Source: Bradyrhizobium neotropicale
GTDB taxonomy: Bacteria; Pseudomonadota; Alphaproteobacteria; Rhizobiales; Xanthobacteraceae
Assembly: GCF_001641695.1 (NCBI RefSeq)
Contig: NZ_LSEF01000057.1
Coordinates: 1-36,023, forward strand
DNA length: 36,023 nucleotides
Reading direction: 5' to 3'
The notes beneath the pieces are model-generated. The model did not search any database and was not told where the DNA came from. It saw only the letters and a program-made list of their open reading frames with translations. Position numbers and translations under genes: made by a program. Position 1 is the first letter of the stretch; the number at the start of each line of letters is the position of its first letter. This document shows positions 32,704 to 36,023 of this stretch, piece by piece.

Positions 32704-34371
32704 ATGAACGCTCCCACCGCCTTTCCCGACCCGTCCAAGCCTGTCCCGCCCTACAAGCACACGCCGCTGTTCCCACTGGGGAAGGACGAGACGCCCTACA
32801 AGAAGGTCACGAGCGAGGGTGTCCGGGTCGAGAAGGTCCTCGGGAAGGACATGCTGGTGGTGTCGCGCGAGGCGTTGCGGGCGCTGTCGGAGGCCGCCTT
32901 CGGCGAGATCAACCATTATCTGCGCCCCGGCCATCTCAAGCAGCTTCGCTCGATCCTGGAGGACGGCGAGGCCAGCCCGAACGACAAGTTCGTCGCGCTC
33001 GACTTCCTGAAGAACGCCAACATCGCCGCTGGCGGCGTGCTGCCGATGTGCCAGGACACCGGCACCGCGATCATCATGGGCAAGAAGGGCTGCAACGTCA
33101 TCACCGATGGCGACGACGAGGCGGCGCTGTCCGAGGGCGCGCGCGATGCATATCTCCGCCGCAACCTGCGCTACTCGCAGGTCGCTCCCTTGTCGATGTA
33201 TGAGGAGAAGAACACCGCCAACAACATGCCGGCGCAGTGCGAGATCTACGCCGAGGGCCAAGGGGACTTAGCCACCGCCTACAAGTTCATGTTCATGGCG
33301 AAGGGCGGCGGAAGCGCCAACAAGAGCTTCCTGTTCCAGGCCACGCCCTCGGTGCTGACCAAGGACCGGCTGCTCGCCTTCCTGAAGGAAAAGATCCTTA
33401 CCCTCGGCACCGCGGCGTGCCCGCCCTATCACCTTGCCATCGTGATCGGCGGCACTTCGGCCGAGCTGTGCATGAAGACGGTGAAGCTCGCCTCCGCCCG
33501 CTATCTCGACGCGCTGCCGACCCACGGCTCGCCTGATGGCAATGCCTTCCGCGACGTCGAGATGGAGAAGGAAATCCACAAGATGACGCAAAGCCTGGGC
33601 GTGGGCGCGCAGTTCGGTGGCAAATATTTCTGCCACGACGTGCGTGTCATCCGTATGCCGCGTCACGGCGCCTCGCTGCCGATCGGGCTTGGCGTGTCCT
33701 GCTCGGCCGACCGCCAGGTGCTCGGCAAGATCACCAAGGACGGCGTCTATCTGGAAGAGCTCGAGCACAATCCGGCGCAATATCTGCCGCAGGTCGAGCA
33801 GTCGCTCGGCGGCGAGGTCGTCAAGATCGATCTCAACCAGCCGATGAAGGACATACTGGCGACGTTTGCGAAGCATCCGATCAAGACGCGGGTCTCGATG
33901 ACCGGTACCATGATCGTCGCGCGCGACTCCGCGCACGCCAAGCTGCGCGAGCGGCTGGAGAAGGGCGAGCCGCTGCCGGACTATTTCAAGAACCACCCGG
34001 TCTACTACGCCGGCCCCGCCAAGACGCCCGAGGGCTACGCCTCCGGCGCGTTCGGTCCGACCACCGCGGGTCGCATGGATTCTTTCGTCGACCAGTTCCA
34101 GGCCGCCGGCGGCTCGATGGTGATGGTGGCCAAGGGCAACCGCGCCCCGGCCGTGCGCGAGGCCTGCAAGAAGTATGGTGGCTTCTATCTCGGCTCGATC
34201 GGCGGCGCGGCGGCGAACCTCGCCGAGCACTGCATCAAGAAGGTTGAGGTGCTCGAATATCCCGAGCTCGGCATGGAAGCGATCTGGCGCATCGAGGTCG
34301 TCGACTTCCCCGCCTTCATCATCATCGACGACAAGGGCAACGACTTCTTCAAGGAGTTGAACCTGGGCTAG
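32704..34371 (+). CDS. Class I fumarate hydratase (iron-sulfur)
   Basis: A 555-residue homodimeric FumA/FumB-type enzyme that interconverts fumarate and malate in the TCA cycle using an oxygen-sensitive [4Fe-4S] cluster. The three cluster cysteines are visible: C116 in [10 protein letters not shown]239 in GTAACPPYH and C333 in GVSCSADR. Their spacing (123 and 94) is close to that of E. coli FumA. The N-terminal alpha domain and C-terminal beta domain ([58 protein letters not shown]) are continuous in one chain. ATG 32704 is the start; an in-frame codon at 32659 gives an atypical extension. Monocistronic by context. Confidence 0.93.
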   Translation: MNAPTAFPDPSKPVPPYKHTPLFPLGKDETPYKKVTSEGVRVEKVLGKDMLVVSREALRALSEAAFGEINHYLRPGHLKQLRSILEDGEASPNDKFVALDFLKNANIAAGGVLPMCQDTGTAIIMGKKGCNVITDGDDEAALSEGARDAYLRRNLRYSQVAPLSMYEEKNTANNMPAQCEIYAEGQGDLATAYKFMFMAKGGGSANKSFLFQATPSVLTKDRLLAFLKEKILTLGTAACPPYHLAIVIGGTSAELCMKTVKLASARYLDALPTHGSPDGNAFRDVEMEKEIHKMTQSLGVGAQFGGKYFCHDVRVIRMPRHGASLPIGLGVSCSADRQVLGKITKDGVYLEELEHNPAQYLPQVEQSLGGEVVKIDLNQPMKDILATFAKHPIKTRVSMTGTMIVARDSAHAKLRERLEKGEPLPDYFKNHPVYYAGPAKTPEGYASGAFGPTTAGRMDSFVDQFQAAGGSMVMVAKGNRAPAVREACKKYGGFYLGSIGGAAANLAEHCIKKVEVLEYPELGMEAIWRIEVVDFPAFIIIDDKGNDFFKELNLG

Positions 34372-34376
34372 CTTTT

Positions 34377-34548
34377 CACCTCGCCCCGCTTGCGGGGAGA
34401 GGTCGGATTGCTCTCGTCGATGCGGAGCATCGTCGCAAGCAATCCGGGTGAGGGGGACTCTCCGCGAGTCCATCTCTTACCGTGATTGTGGAAGCAGCCC
34501 CTCACCCCAACCCTCTCCCCGTAAGAACGGGGAGAGGGGGGAGTAGAG
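34377..34548. repeat. Intergenic repeat mosaic with strong hairpins
   Basis: The first part (34377-34458) contains CCCCGCTTGCGGGG (34384-34397) and the inverted pair GGATTGC/GCAATCC (34424-34430 with 34438-34444). The second part (34500-34548) holds CCCTCTCCCCGT (34511-34522) and its exact complement ACGGGGAGAGGG (34527-34538) with an AAGA loop. This CCCTCACCC/CTCTCCCC type is a common dispersed intergenic repeat in Bradyrhizobium and relatives, as I recall. It may also end fumarase transcription. The IS630-type element begins 3 bp later. Confidence 0.75.
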
Positions 34549-34550
34549 CC

Positions 34551-34577
34551 CTAGTGGTTCATCACAGTGGTTTTGAC
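34551..34577. repeat. Left terminal inverted repeat of the IS630-type element
   Basis: Twenty-seven bases, with one mismatch to the complement of 35997-36023. The transposase TGA stop is at 34562-34564, offset 12-14 from the element end. Confidence 0.88.
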
Positions 34578-35692
34578 TCTTTGGCGGCAACTGGATAGGC
34601 GCGACCGAGTTTGGCGCGGGCTTTGTCGGTTGTGAACATCCATTTGATGCGGTCTCGCGCCTTGTTTCGCTGCCGTTGCCATGCTGCGATTTCTTTTCGA
34701 AGCCTTTTGGGATCGTCGATGCGACGGCCGAGACACTGGCGCTGCAGCACGCTGATCTCGCACTCGACCATATTGAGCCAGCTGGCGTGTTTCGGGGTGT
34801 AGTGGAACTCGAGGCGGCGCAGGATGCGACGGGCCTCGGCAGGCGCAAATGCCTGATATAGCGCGCCGGCCGTATGAATCGACAGATTGTCCTGCACCAC
34901 ACGGATGCAGGCGGCATTGGGATAGTGGACGTCGACGAGTTCGCGCATGCAGTGCGCGTAGTCGACCGCGGCGCGGTGGTCTGTAACCTTGACATTGCGC
35001 CAGCCGCGATGCGGATCGAAGGTGACGAAGAGATTGACGGTACCGTTGCGGCGATATTCGTAATCGTAGCGCTCGCGCTGTCCCGGTTGGGCAGGGATCG
35101 GCTGGCGTACCTCGCCGATCAGCTGGACTGGGGTCTCGTCGAAGCAAACCAGGGGCCGCTCGGGATCCGGCGCCTCGGCGTAGAGATCGAGCACATCCTC
35201 CATCCGGGCGACGTATTCGCCGTCGACATGAGGAATGCACCACATATCCCGGCGCCACGGCTTGAGGTCGTTGTCGGCCAGCCGGCGGCGCACGGTCTCG
35301 CCCGACAGGCTGGCGTGATCGGTGAGCTTGACCATCGCGTCGGCCAGCAATGTCAGCGTCCAGCGTTTGCGGCCGGCGGGCGGCTTGGCGCATGCCGTCG
35401 CCACCAGCAGGGCCTCTTCCTTGCCTGTCAGCTTGCGTTCCGCGCCCGGACGCGGCTCCTCACTCAAGGCCCGCTCCAGATTGCCTTCTACGAAACGGCG
35501 TTTGGTCCGGCCGACGGTGGAAAGGCTGACCCGGACGGTTCGGGCAATCTCCGCGTCGCAGCTGCCTGAATCGGCCGCCAGCACAATCTGAGCCCGTTTG
35601 AGTTTGCGGGCGGAATGCGTGCCGCCGCCGAGCATTGCCGTCAGTTCGTCCCGCTCGGCTTGGCTCAATTCGACCCGATAACGTACATTCAT
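34562..35692 (-). CDS. IS630-family transposase
   Basis: A 376-residue DDE transposase. The N-terminal helix-turn-helix half (RKLKRAQIVLAADSGSCDAE, IARTVRVSLSTVGRTKRRFV) binds the element ends. The catalytic core shows the first aspartate in LVCFDETPVQLIGE, the second in IRVVQDNLSIHTAG and the glutamate in HASWLNMVECEISVLQR, the IS630 pattern. GGAGG lies six bases before the ATG and is one arm of a small palindrome shared with the divergent gene. The frame is intact, so the copy may be active. The stop codon falls within the left terminal repeat. Confidence 0.93.
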   Translation of the reverse strand: MNVRYRVELSQAERDELTAMLGGGTHSARKLKRAQIVLAADSGSCDAEIARTVRVSLSTVGRTKRRFVEGNLERALSEEPRPGAERKLTGKEEALLVATACAKPPAGRKRWTLTLLADAMVKLTDHASLSGETVRRRLADNDLKPWRRDMWCIPHVDGEYVARMEDVLDLYAEAPDPERPLVCFDETPVQLIGEVRQPIPAQPGQRERYDYEYRRNGTVNLFVTFDPHRGWRNVKVTDHRAAVDYAHCMRELVDVHYPNAACIRVVQDNLSIHTAGALYQAFAPAEARRILRRLEFHYTPKHASWLNMVECEISVLQRQCLGRRIDDPKRLRKEIAAWQRQRNKARDRIKWMFTTDKARAKLGRAYPVAAKESKPL

Positions 35693-35698
35693 GCTTCG

Positions 35699-35713
35699 CC
35701 TCCTTGTCGGAGG
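35699..35713. promoter_or_regulatory. Palindrome between the two divergent genes of the IS630 element
   Basis: CCTCC-TTGTC-GGAGG is a 5-bp inverted repeat. Its left arm, read on the minus strand, is the transposase ribosome-binding site. The start codons are only 38 bp apart, so the promoter of each gene must lie within or next to the other gene. A regulator bound here could block both. Confidence 0.45.
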
Positions 35714-35730
35714 CCGGGACGAATCCAGCT

Positions 35731-36012
35731 ATGAGTCAAAAATCAGGCGCGCACTTCACCGAGAAGCAGGGACACTATCTCGCTTTCATCCATACCTACT
35801 CGTACATGTTCGGACAGCCGCCCGCCGAGGCCGACATCCAGCGGCATTTCCGCGTCAGCCCGCCGTCAGTCCACCAGATGATCCTCACCCTCGAACGCAA
35901 CGGGTTCATTCGTCGCCAGCCCGGCGTCGCTCGAAGCATCGAGATCCTCTTGCCACCCGAAAAGTTGCCTATCCTCGGATGGCTCGGTATCAAAACGTCA
36001 AAATCACTGTGA
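35731..36012 (+). CDS. LexA-like winged-helix DNA-binding protein carried by the IS630 element
   Basis: A 93-residue protein. Most of it resembles the N-terminal DNA-binding domain of LexA: TEKQGHYLAFIHTYSYMFGQ, PPAEADIQRHFRVSPPSVHQ as the helix-turn-helix, MILTLERNGFIRRQPGVARS with the wing, and IEILLPPEKLPILG. The autoproteolytic Ser-Lys domain of LexA is absent. ATG 35731 is the first good start. The TGA stop (36010-36012) is inside the right terminal repeat. The gene is divergent from the transposase and wholly within the element, so it is a passenger or regulator of transposition. Repression of transposase is inference. Confidence 0.78.
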   Translation: MSQKSGAHFTEKQGHYLAFIHTYSYMFGQPPAEADIQRHFRVSPPSVHQMILTLERNGFIRRQPGVARSIEILLPPEKLPILGWLGIKTSKSL

Positions 36013-36023
36013 TGAACCACTAG
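35997..36023. repeat. Right terminal inverted repeat of the IS630-type element
   Basis: Inverted counterpart of 34551-34577 with one mismatch. It contains the stop codon of the winged-helix gene at 36010-36012, offset 12-14 from the element end, and closes the window with CTAG. Confidence 0.88.

Larger units (their letters stand above)
34551..36023 (-). mobile_element. Complete IS630-type insertion element with a passenger gene
   Basis: The ends are inverted copies: CTAGTGGTTCATCACAGTG at 34551-34569 is the exact complement of 36005-36023. The match continues to 27 bp with a single mismatch. Both ends carry CTAG, in line with IS630-family insertion at TA within CTAG. Inside are a minus-strand IS630 transposase (34562-35692) and a plus-strand winged-helix gene (35731-36012), only 38 bp apart. 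The right flank lies outside the window. Confidence 0.88.

Overview
The window looks like chromosomal DNA of a Bradyrhizobium-type alphaproteobacterium (Hyphomicrobiales). It is GC-rich, with a CckA-type hybrid kinase directly behind flhB, CtrA-type boxes (TTAA-N7-TTAA) in front of motility genes, a one-cysteine DksA, and dispersed palindromic repeats of a kind I associate with Bradyrhizobium. The taxonomic call rests on recognising these protein families and repeats from memory, not on a search.

Layout. 1-1423 is a complete IS30-family element with a perfect 30-bp terminal inverted repeat. 1506-6132 is a metabolic and regulatory stretch: two separate HxlR regulator/NAD(P)-dependent oxidoreductase divergent pairs with dksA between them, then an FAH/2-keto-4-pentenoate hydratase-type enzyme and a small hypothetical gene. 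6361-24012 is a large flagellar region. Its units are flgF-flgG-flgA-flgH (minus strand); fliL-fliM-DUF6468 gene-motE (plus); a 1241-residue exported TPR protein (plus); fliO-fliP (minus); and flgB-flgC-fliE-fliQ-fliR-flhB (plus). These encode the rod, the P-ring chaperone, the L-ring, part of the switch, motor accessory proteins and most of the export gate. cckA (24167-26746) follows flhB.

26978-34371 holds unrelated genes: a Tim44-domain protein, a glutathione S-transferase, an isoprenylcysteine methyltransferase-like membrane protein, an orphan LuxR regulator, a frameshifted ArsR-type remnant, a 57-residue proline-rich small protein, an exported four-cysteine protein and a class I fumarase. 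34551-36023 is a complete IS630-type element that carries a second, divergent gene for a LexA-like winged-helix protein.

How it works together. The motility units are transcribed from a few divergent control regions. The flgB control region has one perfect CtrA box and the TPR-gene region has two. The flgF/fliL region has a tandem 19-bp repeat containing the CtrA half-site TTAACCAT. CckA, the kinase at the top of the CtrA phosphorelay, is encoded at the end of the same cluster, so regulator and targets are physically linked. The most unusual items are the two-gene IS630 element, whose divergent genes both stop at the same offset inside the two terminal repeats, and the giant TPR protein beside motE where no MotC is recognisable.
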